Shown here: positions 42,905-52,129 of the stretch, one piece after another | Layout: each line of letters opens with the position of its first letter | How positions within the stretch are numbered: position 1 is the stretch's first letter | Assembly: GCA_938024995.1 (NCBI GenBank) | Contig: CALJDU010000078.1 | Location: forward strand, 1-55,676 | DNA from: an uncultured bacterium | Lineage (GTDB): Bacteria > Myxococcota_A > Polyangia > Polyangiales > Houyiibacteriaceae | Direction: 5' to 3' | Length of the DNA stretch: 55,676 bases | Notes under the pieces: model-generated | Database searches by the model: none | What the model saw: only the letters and a program-made list of their open reading frames with translations | Told to the model about the DNA's origin: nothing | Program-made: the position numbers and the translations under genes

Positions 42905-43190
42905 TAGCTTGGCGTCGTGTCGTGCTGGCTTGGCGTCCTGTCGGGCTGGCTTGGCGTCGTGTCGGGCTGGCTTGGCGTCGTGTCGTGCTGTTCTTGCGCC
43001 GCTGCGCGACCGCTTCGCTGCGTCATCGGCCTTTGCTTGGCGTCGTGTCGTGTCGTGCTGGCTTCGCGTCGTGTGCTGGCTTGGCTGTTCTCGCGCTGGC
43101 TTAGCGTGGTCTCGCGCGCTGGCTTGGCGTCGTTTCGTGCTGGCTTCGCTGCGTGCTGGCTAACGCTTCTGGCTCTGCTGCTCGCGCGCT
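42905..43190. repeat. Degenerate 21-bp tandem repeats in non-coding DNA
   Basis: The 506-base gap 42,694-43,199 has the terminator and hairpin at its left end. Most of the rest is repeats of a 21-base unit close to CGTCGTGTCGGGCTGGCTTGG. Nearly identical copies lie at about 42,912-42,990, and diverged copies follow to about 43,190. A leftward frame through it reads as repeats of TTPSQPD-like text, but it begins outside any gene signal. I treat it as non-coding minisatellite DNA after the MscS gene stop. Confidence 0.7.
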
Positions 43191-43199
43191 TTGCTTCGC

Positions 43200-44132
43200 T
43201 CAGGCTTCTTCGGTCGCGATGGGGTGGTGGCGATGGAGGATGGCGGGCGGCGTGATGTTGGCCTCGCGGAAGGCGGCGAGGACGCGGAGGTTGATGTCGG
43301 TCTCGAACGCCTTTTCGAACTGGGTGTCGTTGACGTAGGCCTTGAGCCGGAGGCGGACCGCGACGTAGTTCTCGGTGATCACTTGGTTGACCAACACCAC
43401 GACCGGTTTCGGGAGGTAGACGAACCGGCTGCTGACGGCGGCCTCTTTCATGATCTGCCGCGCGCGATCGACGTCTTGGTCGACGCCGATGTGGAAGTTC
43501 ATTCCGACCTGCATGTCGAGCGCGCCGTAGTTTCCGCACGAGGTCATGTCGTTGAGGAACTTGTTGTTCGGGATCGTGACGGTGTTGTCGTCCAGCGTTT
43601 GCATGCGCACCGAACGGAGCCCGATCGCGGTGATGTCGCCGTACTGACCGCCGAAGTCGACGCGGTCACCTACCTGAAACGGTCGGTCGATCATGATCAT
43701 GATCCCGGCGATGAAGCTGGCGACGAGGTCCTTGATCGCGAAACCGATCGAGACCGCGACCGTGCCGCCGATGAGGGCGAGGACCCGCGCGTCGATCCGC
43801 AGGCTCAGCATGATGACCGCGATGCCGGTACCGACGTAGACGATGAACTGAAAGAACGTCTCGATCTTCTGAAAGAGGAGCCGGCGCGCGGCGAACTGCT
43901 TGCTCAGTCCCTCGACGAAGTTGTGCGTGAACCGCAGCGTGAGGAAGGCGCCCGCGATCACGAAGACCGACGTGATGACCCCGGTCCAGCGAACGAGCTG
44001 CGCGAACTGCGTCAGCGTCTCAACGTCAGGCGCCGCGTCTTGAGCGAGCGCGATCGAGGGCAGCGCGACCCACGCGCACGCGAACGTCGCGAAGGTCTTC
44101 GACAGTGAGCCCAACGAGGTCGCCATCTTCAT
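43200..44132 (-). CDS. MscS-family mechanosensitive channel
   Basis: 310 residues from the ATG at 44132. It begins with a signal-like hydrophobic stretch (FATFACAWVALPSIALAQ). Membrane helices follow, then the pore-lining helix and beta domain: GTVAVSIGFAIKDLVASFIAGIMIMIDRPFQVGD, then GDITAIGLRSVRMQTLDDNTVTIPNNKFLND, which is the MscS signature. MscS opens on membrane tension to release solutes. Its start overlaps the stop of the giant ATPase gene (ATGA, 44129-44132). This coupling to an ATPase is unusual and suggests one complex or one stimulus. Confidence 0.92.
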   Translation of the reverse strand: MKMATSLGSLSKTFATFACAWVALPSIALAQDAAPDVETLTQFAQLVRWTGVITSVFVIAGAFLTLRFTHNFVEGLSKQFAARRLLFQKIETFFQFIVYVGTGIAVIMLSLRIDARVLALIGGTVAVSIGFAIKDLVASFIAGIMIMIDRPFQVGDRVDFGGQYGDITAIGLRSVRMQTLDDNTVTIPNNKFLNDMTSCGNYGALDMQVGMNFHIGVDQDVDRARQIMKEAAVSSRFVYLPKPVVVLVNQVITENYVAVRLRLKAYVNDTQFEKAFETDINLRVLAAFREANITPPAILHRHHPIATEEA

Positions 44133-47100
44133 GACTGCACCAAGAGGTTCTGGCGACCGAGGAGTCCCGTGATGGTTCGATACCAAGGCCACGTGATCCG
44201 AATGCGACCATCGTGACGCTCCAAGTAGCCGCGCGACATCGCGAGCCGCACGGCGTCCGCGACGTCGTCATCAGGCAGCGACGTGCACGTCACGATCTCG
44301 CGCGCCGACGCGTGACCCAGCTGAACGATCGAGCGGAGCACGTAGAGCACCAGCGGACTGAGGGACTCGAGCTCGGCCGCGGGCGGCTCCCGGAAGAGCC
44401 GGACCAAAGGACCGCTCTCACCGGCGAAGAGTGACTCTCTCCAGAAGTGCAGCGCGACCGCCGGGTTCCCGTTACTGAAGTCCCAGAGCACGCGGTAGTA
44501 GCCCTCTTCTTTTTGTGTCTCGTCGTCCTCTTGAGGCGCGGCGTCGAACTGTCGCGGGACGACAAGCGCCTCGAAGCTCGCGTCGACCTCGGCGCTCTTG
44601 GTTCGCTGCCGCAAGAGCGTCCCGATGTCGCCTTCTGACCAGCGCGGCAGAACACACTCGCGATCGTAGAGCTCGTCGCGCGCGCGAATGACGTACTGCC
44701 ACGCGGCGAGATCCATCGCGATGATCCAGCGCGTGCCGGAGCGCCGCGCGAGATCGGTCAGGCGATCCAGATCGTCCATCCCGCCGATCGACGGTCGCGA
44801 GATGAAGTGAGCGTCGTCGATCAGCATGATCGCTTGCTCGTCCTTGAGCTTCTTGCGAACGCCGCCCACAGACTCGACCCCGAGCTCCTCTTGAACGGCC
44901 TTCGAAAACGCGTCCCAGGTCGCGCCGCACTCGACCAAATAGAAGGGGTCGTCGAGCTCGATCGAGAGCCGCTTAAGGAACGTGGTCTTGCCCATCCCGC
45001 GCTCGCCCACGACGACCGAGACGCTCGCCTCGTGATCCTTCAGCAGCGTGACGAGGTCATCGAGCTGCGCTTTGGCGTAGGTGTCGACCAGCGCGTCGGG
45101 CTCCGCGTCGGGGGCGAAACGCTCGTAAAGGTCAGGCGCGATCGGAGTGCGATCACGCGCGGACTCTTCGGCGCGCTTGGCGACCTGGCGGCGAAAGAGG
45201 TAGGCACGGAGACGTCGGGTCCCGTCGAGGCGCGAGATGTTGCGGACGCCGATCCGCATCGCGCCGAGGCCGAGCAAGTAGACGCCGCCGACCGCCGCGG
45301 CGGGGTAGCTCATTAGCCCGGTGCGGTGCTCCTTGATGTTCGCGGTGAGTCGGTTGTCGGTGTGCTGGAGATCGAGCTGCCGGAAGACGGTCGGGCGCCA
45401 CCAGCGGACCAACAAGAACGCGAAGGGGATCGCGAGGATCGCGCAGACGCGCCACACGTAAGCGTAGATCGCGCCGGTGCCGACGAGCTGGCTCGTGAGG
45501 TCGAGCAGCAAGCCCAAGATGATGACGGTCCAGCCGACCAGTTTGAGCGATCGGAGCCGCAGGTCTGCGGTGGCGCTTCGTCGGCCGCGTTTCTGACGGG
45601 CGGCGAACGCGTCGGCCAACAAGATCAACGTCTTGCCTCCGAAGATCCACCTGGCGAGGATCCACAAGTACTGCGCGCCGATGACGCCGGAGAGGTCGCT
45701 GTACTCGAGCAGCGCCCAGATCAGGAGGAGCCACTCGAGCGGTCGCCGGATGCGCCGCAGGTACCACGCGGTCGTGTGGAGCACGTTGACGTCTTCGCCT
45801 TCTTCCGGCTCAGACATCTCCGCGAGCACGTCGTCGGCGCGGGACCGCCAGGCGAAGAAGATGAAGAGAACAAAGATGACCTTGAAGATCGACCAGATGA
45901 CGGGAACCGGTGATCCGGTGAGATCGGCGACGAGCGCTTTGCCGTAGCGGGGAAGCGTCGCGACTCCGTGGTGGACCAAGAGCGCGATCTGCGCGGCCTC
46001 ACCGCGGGCTTCCGTCACGCCTTCTGGTCCAAGGCCGGTGACCTTGTTCCGGACGCCGCTGCCGACGAGCTCAAGGAGCGCGAGGCGACCTCGGTTCATC
46101 AACACGAGATCGTTGGCGTCGCGCTCGCCTTGTTCGTAGGTGAGCTGTCGCTTGCGCTCATGAAGGGCGGCCGCTGCTTCCGCGATTTCACGTCGGAGAT
46201 CGTCGAGCTGTCCTTCTTCCTCTTCGATGTTCGTCGTGGGCTCGCCCGCGTCGGGAACGGGGGTGGGGTGCTCGAGCTCCGCGACCGCTTCCTCGAGCGC
46301 GGTCCGACCGGCTTCCAGCGAGGTCGTCAGCGACGCGTAGAGCGCCTCGGCCTCGCGCGTTTTGTCTCCACCAAGGATCGATCGATCGCGGAGCTCGCGA
46401 GCCGCCGTACGAAGCTCGTTGGCGCGAACGTGCCGCTCTTCGTGTCCGCTGAGCGCAGCGTCGAAGGCGCTCGCGAGCCTCGCCTGTTCCTCTTTCACGC
46501 CGAGCAGCCGGGCGCGCTCTTCCGCGACGCGACGGATCCGCTCGTCTTGCGCCGCTCGAGCTGCGTTCAGGGCTTCTTCGCGGGCGCGCTGGGTGTCGCT
46601 CATCCCCGCGGCCGCCGCCTCGACCAAGGCCTCCGCACGCTCCGCATCCGTTTCCGCAGCCGCGGCGCGCTGTCGAGCCGCGTGGCGCTCAAGCAGCGCG
46701 CGTCGCTCTTGGCCCGAGAGTCTCAGCAAAGAGAGCCGGAGCCGGTCGAGCTCGCCCTCCGCGGATTGAAGGTCGGCGATATCCTCGGCCATCGCGACGT
46801 CACCACCCGCCGCGTTCTCGATCACGCGGACCAGTCGATCGCTCCGAGGGAGCTCGCTGGTGTCCGCGAGGTTGAGCTGAAGAAGCTCCCGCGGGTCGCG
46901 GGCTTCGTCGAGGTTGCCCTCCATGAACGAGCGAAGCGCGGTCACCTCTTCTTGGATCGCGGTCAGTCGCGCGCGGTTCTCCTCTGCGTCGCGCGCCGCG
47001 ATCGCGCGTCGCTCATCGTGCGCGCGGATCAGCTCAACGCGGCGCTCGGGGCTCAGCGTGAGAAAGTCGCTGTAGGCGCGGGTCAAGGTCTCGACGGCGT

Positions 47101-47590
47101 CGTCGAGCGGGTCGCCGGTGTTCGGCGGTGCGCGCCGGCGCGGTCGTCGTCGGCGGCGCTGTCTCGCTTCCCTCACGTCTCTCAGCAACCGGAGCAGCCG
47201 CTCTCCGCGTTCCCCCGTCATCGCGATGTCGGAGAGGTCGACCGAGAAGAGAGTCTTTGGGTCGACCGTGGGATCGAGCTCATCTGCCATCAACGCGCGG
47301 ACCTGCTCCGCGCGGATCATCAGGTGCTCAGCGCGCTCTTCACGAAGCCGCGCGAGCGTCGCGAGGGTGCTCTCGCTCTCCGCGTCTTCGACGTCGGCGT
47401 CCTCTTCGGCGGGGCTTGCCTCGGCGTCTCCTGGTGCGTCAGCCGTCGCCTCTCCGGTCGCTGTTGGGGTCGCCGGCGCGCTCTCTTCGTCCGTTGCCGG
47501 CTGCGCGCGTACCCCTGCGCATACGAACAGAAGCAGCGCCACGACCGAGCATCGCGCCCATCGACGTGAAATTCCCACGGGCGAGGTCAA
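44129..47590 (-). CDS. Giant membrane ATPase with coiled coil, P-loop domain and C-terminal winged helix
   Basis: 1,153 residues from a TTG at 47590; a GTG four codons later is an alternative. Order seen: signal peptide (SVVALLLFVCAGVRAQ), an acidic Ala/Thr linker (30-75), and about 400 residues of charged coiled coil (75-490). Four to six membrane helices follow between about 562 and 780 (for example VIWSIFKVIFVLFIFFAW). Next is a P-loop ATPase with Walker A GERGMGKTT (862-870) and Walker B IMLIDDAHF (921-929), and SGTRWIIAMD as a sensor-like strand. A helical region and a winged-helix-like end (VLYVLRSIVQLGHASAREIV, YLERHDGRIRI) close it. This resembles AAA/STAND ATPases of the Orc1/Cdc6-like build. 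The signal and coiled coil put the N-terminal half outside and the ATPase inside. Together with MscS it may form an ATP-regulated channel complex (inference). Confidence 0.85.
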   Translation of the reverse strand: MTSPVGISRRWARCSVVALLLFVCAGVRAQPATDEESAPATPTATGEATADAPGDAEASPAEEDADVEDAESESTLATLARLREERAEHLMIRAEQVRALMADELDPTVDPKTLFSVDLSDIAMTGERGERLLRLLRDVREARQRRRRRPRRRAPPNTGDPLDDAVETLTRAYSDFLTLSPERRVELIRAHDERRAIAARDAEENRARLTAIQEEVTALRSFMEGNLDEARDPRELLQLNLADTSELPRSDRLVRVIENAAGGDVAMAEDIADLQSAEGELDRLRLSLLRLSGQERRALLERHAARQRAAAAETDAERAEALVEAAAAGMSDTQRAREEALNAARAAQDERIRRVAEERARLLGVKEEQARLASAFDAALSGHEERHVRANELRTAARELRDRSILGGDKTREAEALYASLTTSLEAGRTALEEAVAELEHPTPVPDAGEPTTNIEEEEGQLDDLRREIAEAAAALHERKRQLTYEQGERDANDLVLMNRGRLALLELVGSGVRNKVTGLGPEGVTEARGEAAQIALLVHHGVATLPRYGKALVADLTGSPVPVIWSIFKVIFVLFIFFAWRSRADDVLAEMSEPEEGEDVNVLHTTAWYLRRIRRPLEWLLLIWALLEYSDLSGVIGAQYLWILARWIFGGKTLILLADAFAARQKRGRRSATADLRLRSLKLVGWTVIILGLLLDLTSQLVGTGAIYAYVWRVCAILAIPFAFLLVRWWRPTVFRQLDLQHTDNRLTANIKEHRTGLMSYPAAAVGGVYLLGLGAMRIGVRNISRLDGTRRLRAYLFRRQVAKRAEESARDRTPIAPDLYERFAPDAEPDALVDTYAKAQLDDLVTLLKDHEASVSVVVGERGMGKTTFLKRLSIELDDPFYLVECGATWDAFSKAVQEELGVESVGGVRKKLKDEQAIMLIDDAHFISRPSIGGMDDLDRLTDLARRSGTRWIIAMDLAAWQYVIRARDELYDRECVLPRWSEGDIGTLLRQRTKSAEVDASFEALVVPRQFDAAPQEDDETQKEEGYYRVLWDFSNGNPAVALHFWRESLFAGESGPLVRLFREPPAAELESLSPLVLYVLRSIVQLGHASAREIVTCTSLPDDDVADAVRLAMSRGYLERHDGRIRITWPWYRTITGLLGRQNLLVQS

Positions 47591-47669
47591 AGCAAGAGAC
47601 AGGCCGGGACGTTATTGTTGCGAGCGGCGAATGGGCCCTTGTGCGCGAACGATGTGGTCGGACCTCGTC

Positions 47670-47704
47670 TCAGGCTGAGCCTGAAGTGTAGGTCTCCGCC
47701 TACA
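47670..47704. repeat. Two adjacent hairpins downstream of the hybrid kinase gene
   Basis: TCAGGC-TGA-GCCTGA (47670-47684) is followed at once by TGTAGG-TCTCCG-CCTACA (47687-47704). Both stems are perfect, and they fill part of the 136-base gap between two minus-strand genes. There is no T tract. They might be a REP-like pair or an RNA processing signal. Confidence 0.5.
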
Positions 47705-47726
47705 GCCGTCGGTCCGCGCCCATCGT

Positions 47727-49973
47727 TTAGCTGATTCGCGCGGCGACGATCTCGCGGACGTCTTTGGTCCGAAAGGGCTTGAGCAAGGTCGGCCGATCGG
47801 TCTCTTCGATGAAGCTGCGCGCGCTCGCGGTGAACGCGCCGCCCGTGATGAACACGACCCGCTCACAGACCTCGGGGAGCGTCCGCTCGAGCTCTTGGAA
47901 GATCTCCATGCCGCTCATCTCCGGCATCATCAGATCGCAGAAGACGACATCGAACGGGGACTCACGCAACATCGCGAGCGCGTCGTGGCCGCTTGTTGTC
48001 ACGGTGACGTCGTGCTGCTTGAGCGCGCGCGCGAGCGCTTTGCCGACGAGCGGCTCGTCGTCGATCACCAAGACCCTCGCGCGACGACCCGAGTGTGGCT
48101 TGGGCAGGATCGAGTCGCGCAGGTCCGCGGGGAGCGACGACTGCGGCAGCGCGATTCGAACCCGCGCCCCGCCCTTCGTTCCGTTGAGCATCTCGATCGT
48201 TCCCTCGAGGCTCGTGATGATGCCGTGGCAGATCGAGAGGCCGAGACCCGTCCCTGCGCCGATCGGTTTGCGCGTGAAGAAGGGGTCGAAGACGCGCTGG
48301 CGAATCTCTTCCGGAACGCCCGGACCGGTGTCCTCAATCTCGATGATCGTTCGATCGCCGTCCGCGAGAATGCGGGTCGTGATCCGCGCCGGCGCCTCCA
48401 CCGCTTGCGCGGCGTTCGTGAGCAGGTTGACGAAGACCTGGATCAAGCGACCCTCATGCGCAATTACGGTCGGGGTCGGCGAGAGCTCGCGGATGACCTC
48501 GACGCCTTGCGGGATCACGTTCCGGGTCATCTTGAGCGCGACCTCGAGCGCGCGCGCCACGTCCACCGGCTGACGCTTCCGCTCCACGCGCGAGAACGTG
48601 CTCAGGTCCTCCACGATCCGCGCGACCCGCTTCACTCCATCGCGGGCCTCTGCGATCGCCTCCCGAACGTGAACCTGAAGCTCCTGGCTCGGCGTGGGCT
48701 CCGTGAGGGGATCCACCGAGGGGAGGCTCTCTTGAATGAACTCAAGGTTCGTCGTGACGTAACCAAGCGGGTTGTTGAGCTCGTGCGCGACACCGGCGGC
48801 CAAGGTGCCGAGCGACCGGAGGCGATCGTTGAGCTCGAGCTGGGCCTCGAAGCGCCGGCGTTCCGTCACGTCGCGAAACGAGATGACCTGGCCGCGCTGA
48901 CCCTCGAACTCGATCTCCGGTCCCGGGAGTACTTCTGTGATCACGATTTGCTCGCCGCGAGTCAGTCGGCAGACGAACGAACCGTCTTTACTGCTCGGCT
49001 CCTTGAGCCCCGCGCTGAATTTTTCGCGATCGTCTCCCAGTACGAGCTCAAGCAGGCTGTGGTCGTGCGCGGGCCCGCACAGGCGCGCGAACGCTGCGTT
49101 GACGTAAACGATCCGACCTTCTCGCGCGATCACGATGCCGTCAGGCGCGAGCTCGATGACCTCACGAAAGTCGCGCTGGGTTCGCCGAAGCGATCGCTCG
49201 GCTTCGATCCGCTCGGTCACGTTTCGCGTGAACACGGAGACGCCGGTGACGCCGGAGGGGCTCCAGATCGGGTTGAACGAACTCTCAAAGGAAAAGCGGC
49301 GACCCGTATCGTTGGTCCACGACCAAGAGACGCCAAAGTAGTCACCGCCGAGCGCGCGAGAGGTCCAGTCCGCGAAGCGAGTCGTGAGGGTCTCAGGCAG
49401 TCCGTCTTCGATGACGTTTCCGGGACCCAGCGGGCTCCCGCCGATCAGCCGAAAGAGCTGGGTCGCGGCGGAGTTGACGATCAACAGCTCTCGCTCGCGG
49501 TTCACGGACCAGAGCGCGTCGTGAGTGTTCTCGATGAGCGCGAGCACTCGCGCCTCACCCTCTCGGATATTGGTCTCGGCCTCCGCGCGTCGACGACGTT
49601 CGCGCGCGGTGCGCTCGGCGGAGAGGACGCGCGTTCGGAGCGCGTCAATGTTGATCGGCTTCACGACGAAGTCGTCCACGCCAGCGTGAAAGGCCTCTTC
49701 CAGTCCGTGCTCACGACTGGTCACCATCACGATGACCGTGTCTCCATCGAGGGATCGGATCCGCCGGACCACCTCGAGACCTGAGAGCCGCGGCACCACC
49801 CAGTCGAGCACCAGGACGTCGAACGGTTCTTGGAGGTGAAGATCCAGTGCGCTCTCACCATCCTCCGTGACGAGCGCGCTGTGGCCGAGCAGCTCCACGA
49901 CCGCTGCGATCAAGCGCGCGGTCTGAGGTTGATCCTCCAAAACGAGAAATCGCAGTCTGTCCGACGTCGCCAA
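47727..49973 (-). CDS. Hybrid sensor histidine kinase REC-PAS-PAS-HisKA-HATPase-REC
   Basis: 748 residues without membrane segments. The first receiver is at about 8-125 (LRFLVLEDQ, phospho-acceptor in VLVLDWVVPRLSGLE). Two PAS domains are at about 142-260 and 270-390. The HisKA box with the phospho-histidine is LAAGVAHELNNPLGYV. The ATPase has N box FVNLLTNAAQAVE and G boxes EDTGPGVP and GTGLGLSICHG. A second receiver at about 632-748 (VLVIDDEPLVGKALA, DVVFCDLMMPEMSGME) ends the protein. It is a cytoplasmic kinase whose input is itself phospho-signalled through the leading receiver. It is divergent from the NfeD-like gene with only 55 bases between them. Confidence 0.93.
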   Translation of the reverse strand: MATSDRLRFLVLEDQPQTARLIAAVVELLGHSALVTEDGESALDLHLQEPFDVLVLDWVVPRLSGLEVVRRIRSLDGDTVIVMVTSREHGLEEAFHAGVDDFVVKPINIDALRTRVLSAERTARERRRRAEAETNIREGEARVLALIENTHDALWSVNRERELLIVNSAATQLFRLIGGSPLGPGNVIEDGLPETLTTRFADWTSRALGGDYFGVSWSWTNDTGRRFSFESSFNPIWSPSGVTGVSVFTRNVTERIEAERSLRRTQRDFREVIELAPDGIVIAREGRIVYVNAAFARLCGPAHDHSLLELVLGDDREKFSAGLKEPSSKDGSFVCRLTRGEQIVITEVLPGPEIEFEGQRGQVISFRDVTERRRFEAQLELNDRLRSLGTLAAGVAHELNNPLGYVTTNLEFIQESLPSVDPLTEPTPSQELQVHVREAIAEARDGVKRVARIVEDLSTFSRVERKRQPVDVARALEVALKMTRNVIPQGVEVIRELSPTPTVIAHEGRLIQVFVNLLTNAAQAVEAPARITTRILADGDRTIIEIEDTGPGVPEEIRQRVFDPFFTRKPIGAGTGLGLSICHGIITSLEGTIEMLNGTKGGARVRIALPQSSLPADLRDSILPKPHSGRRARVLVIDDEPLVGKALARALKQHDVTVTTSGHDALAMLRESPFDVVFCDLMMPEMSGMEIFQELERTLPEVCERVVFITGGAFTASARSFIEETDRPTLLKPFRTKDVREIVAARIS

Positions 49974-50028
49974 GCAGCGACATCTTGCAGCATCGCTTCG
50001 CGGAAGGCGATATGCTCTGCCGCCGACC

Positions 50029-50640
50029 GTGTTTCTCTACGCATACCTTTTCGCGCTCATCGTTGGAGGCGTGCTCCTGGGGAGCTCCGTGTTGCTCGGA
50101 GGTCACGACGATGACCTTGATTTCGACGCGGATGGCGACCTTGATCTGGATGTCGGAGGAGACGCCGATTTTGACGTCGACGTCGACGCGGACGCCGGCG
50201 GGCTCGACAAAGGCCTGTCGCTGGACTCTGAAGGCGACGCGCTTTGGTTCCTCAAGTCGCTCCGGTTTTGGACATTCTTCCTCGCGTTCTTTGGTTTGAC
50301 CGGCGTGACGTTGGATGGACTTGACCTCGCGGGCCAGTGGGTCTCGTTCGCGGTTGCGCTCGCGGTCGGCGGCGTCGTCGGCGGGACGGCAGCGTGGTCG
50401 ATTCGAAAGCTGTCGCGCGACGTGTCTGGCGCGGTCCCCGAAGGAACCGACTACGTCGGGAAGACGGCACGCGTGGTCGTCCCGATCCGTGATGGCTCCG
50501 TGGGAAAGGTCCGCGTTGAGCTTCGTGGCGCCATCGTGGATGTTCTCGCGACGAGCGATGAGGCGTTTTCTGCGCAAGAAGAAGCGATCATTATCGAGAT
50601 GGAAGACGGTCGCGCTCGCATTGCGCACGTTGATGATTAA
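50029..50640 (+). CDS. NfeD-like (OB-fold) membrane protein, flotillin partner
   Basis: 203 residues from a GTG. Membrane segment at about 3-25, then a striking run of Asp repeats (HDDDLDFDADGDLDLDV...). A second hydrophobic pair follows (FFLAFFGLTGVTL, VSFAVALAVGGVVGGTAA), and the C-terminal OB-fold-like domain has EGTDYVGKTARVVVPIRDGSVGKVRV. NfeD/YqiJ-type proteins are genetically linked to flotillins and are thought to help organise membrane microdomains. Two flotillin genes follow, supporting the call. The Asp repeats may bind cations. Confidence 0.82.
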   Translation: MFLYAYLFALIVGGVLLGSSVLLGGHDDDLDFDADGDLDLDVGGDADFDVDVDADAGGLDKGLSLDSEGDALWFLKSLRFWTFFLAFFGLTGVTLDGLDLAGQWVSFAVALAVGGVVGGTAAWSIRKLSRDVSGAVPEGTDYVGKTARVVVPIRDGSVGKVRVELRGAIVDVLATSDEAFSAQEEAIIIEMEDGRARIAHVDD

Positions 50641-50698
50641 GAGAGAGATGCGATCTTGATCGCGTCGAGGAACACGCAACCGCGTGTCCCTCGTCAGG

Positions 50699-50717
50699 GA
50701 GGGTCCCGCCGACCCTC
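50699..50717. repeat. Small GAGGGTC hairpin between the NfeD-like and flotillin genes
   Basis: GAGGGTC and GACCCTC pair around CCGCC. It has the same stem head as the two hairpins at 11,431 and 42,761 and no T tract. Confidence 0.45.
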
Positions 50718-50762
50718 ACGGCCAGGTCTTCATTGTTGAAGGTCTGAGGTTCGGGGAGACAA

Positions 50763-50778
50763 GGACCGCGCGCGGTCC
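50763..50778. promoter_or_regulatory. Perfect 16-bp palindrome abutting the flotillin ribosome binding site
   Basis: GGACCGCGCGCGGTCC is immediately followed by GGGGAG (50779-50784) and the ATG at 50792. It could be an operator, or an RNA stem that affects translation of the flotillin pair. Confidence 0.5.
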
Positions 50779-50791
50779 GGGGAGAAGATAG

Positions 50792-52129
50792 ATGCAAGAC
50801 GACTTTGGGCAGGCATACGCCGCGCCGACTGGACCACTCGAAGCGCTCTGGGCGAGCGGAATGTTCAAGACGGTGATCTTCGCCGTTGTTGTGGCGTTCG
50901 GGCTTCTCATCCTGCTCGCGGTGCTCCGCGCGCTGATCCACATCGCCCGCCCACACGAGGCGCTGGTCTTCAGCGGTCGGCCGCACACGCTGCCCTCGGG
51001 TGAGCAGGTTGGGTACCGCGTGGTGCAGAACGGTCACTGGGCGATTCGCATCCCGATCCTCGAGAAGGTGGATCGCATGGACGTCCGCCTCCTGCCCATC
51101 GACATCCGTGTTCAGAACGCCTACTCGGCTGGAAACATCCCGCTGCAGATCCACGCGATCGCGAACGTGAAGGTGCACTCCAACGCGACGATCATCACCA
51201 ACGCCATCGAGCGCTTCTTGGGTCGTCAGCTCTCAGAGATTCAGCTGGTCGCGCAGCAGACCCTGGAAGGCGCGGTCCGTGAGGTCATCGCGAAGCTCAC
51301 CCCGGAGCAGGTCAACGAGGATCGCTTGCGCTTCGCGGAAGAGCTGATCAAGGCCGCGGAAGACGACCTTCACAAGCTCGGTCTTCAGCTCGACACGCTC
51401 AAGATCCAGAACGTCCACGACGACACGGGTTACCTCGACTCGCTCGGTCGTCCGCGGATCGCGAGCGCCTTGCGTGACGCCGAGAACGCGGAGAACGACG
51501 CGAAGCGCGAGATCGAGAAAGCGCAGGCCGACTCAAAGCGCCGCGCCGAGGTCGGAAAGGCCACCGCGGAGACCGCGATCCTTTCGCAGCGCAACGAGCT
51601 GCGCCGCGTCCAAGCCGAGCTCAACGGTCACGCTCTCGCCGTCGAGCGAGAGGCCGAAGCGGCGGCCAAGACGGCGCGCGCGGAAGCCGAGAAAGAACTG
51701 CAGACGGTGCGCGCGTCTCTCGAAGAGAAGCGCCTGCAGGCCGAGGTCGTCATTCCGGCAGAGGTTCAGCGCGAAGCGGCCGCGATTCTCGCGGTCGGCA
51801 ACGCCGCTCCCACCGTCGAGAACGGTAAGGCGAACGTCGCGGTGCTCGAGATGATGAGCGATGCCTGGAAGCAGATGGGGCCGCAAGCCAAAGAGATCTA
51901 CGTCATTCAGCACCTCGAAGAGCTGGTCGGAACGGTCGTCGAGAACCTCGACGATGTGCAGGTCGAGTCGGTCAACGTGCTCGACCAAGGCGACGGCTCA
52001 GGTCTCGCCAGTTACGCCGCCACGTACCCGAAGATGGTCGCGCAGGTCATGCGCGCGCTCGGTGAATCCACGGGCGTGAACATTCCCGAGATCCTTGGCC
52101 AAGAGCGTTCGCAGGAGGTGACCCGATGA
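50792..52129 (+). CDS. Flotillin-like SPFH/band-7 protein 1
   Basis: 445 residues. Membrane helix at about 26-50 (VIFAVVVAFGLLILLAVL), then an SPFH domain (about 55-215; ARPHEALVFSGRPHTLPSG, NIPLQIHAIANVKVHSN, IIKLT-type VIAKLTPEQVNEDRL). A long charged coiled coil with AEAEKE-type repeats follows (about 230-340). The ending GKANVAVLEMMSDAWKQMG and a short tail lie beyond. Flotillins form oligomers on the inner membrane and gather proteins into ordered lipid patches. It shares large blocks with the next gene. It ends overlapping that start (ATGA, 52126-52129). Confidence 0.93.
   Translation: MQDDFGQAYAAPTGPLEALWASGMFKTVIFAVVVAFGLLILLAVLRALIHIARPHEALVFSGRPHTLPSGEQVGYRVVQNGHWAIRIPILEKVDRMDVRLLPIDIRVQNAYSAGNIPLQIHAIANVKVHSNATIITNAIERFLGRQLSEIQLVAQQTLEGAVREVIAKLTPEQVNEDRLRFAEELIKAAEDDLHKLGLQLDTLKIQNVHDDTGYLDSLGRPRIASALRDAENAENDAKREIEKAQADSKRRAEVGKATAETAILSQRNELRRVQAELNGHALAVEREAEAAAKTARAEAEKELQTVRASLEEKRLQAEVVIPAEVQREAAAILAVGNAAPTVENGKANVAVLEMMSDAWKQMGPQAKEIYVIQHLEELVGTVVENLDDVQVESVNVLDQGDGSGLASYAATYPKMVAQVMRALGESTGVNIPEILGQERSQEVTR

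Noticed and set aside
42904..43539. Leftward frame with TTPSQPD repeats near the MscS gene
   Set aside because: It overlaps the MscS coding sequence in another frame, has no signal for translation and only mirrors the DNA repeat.
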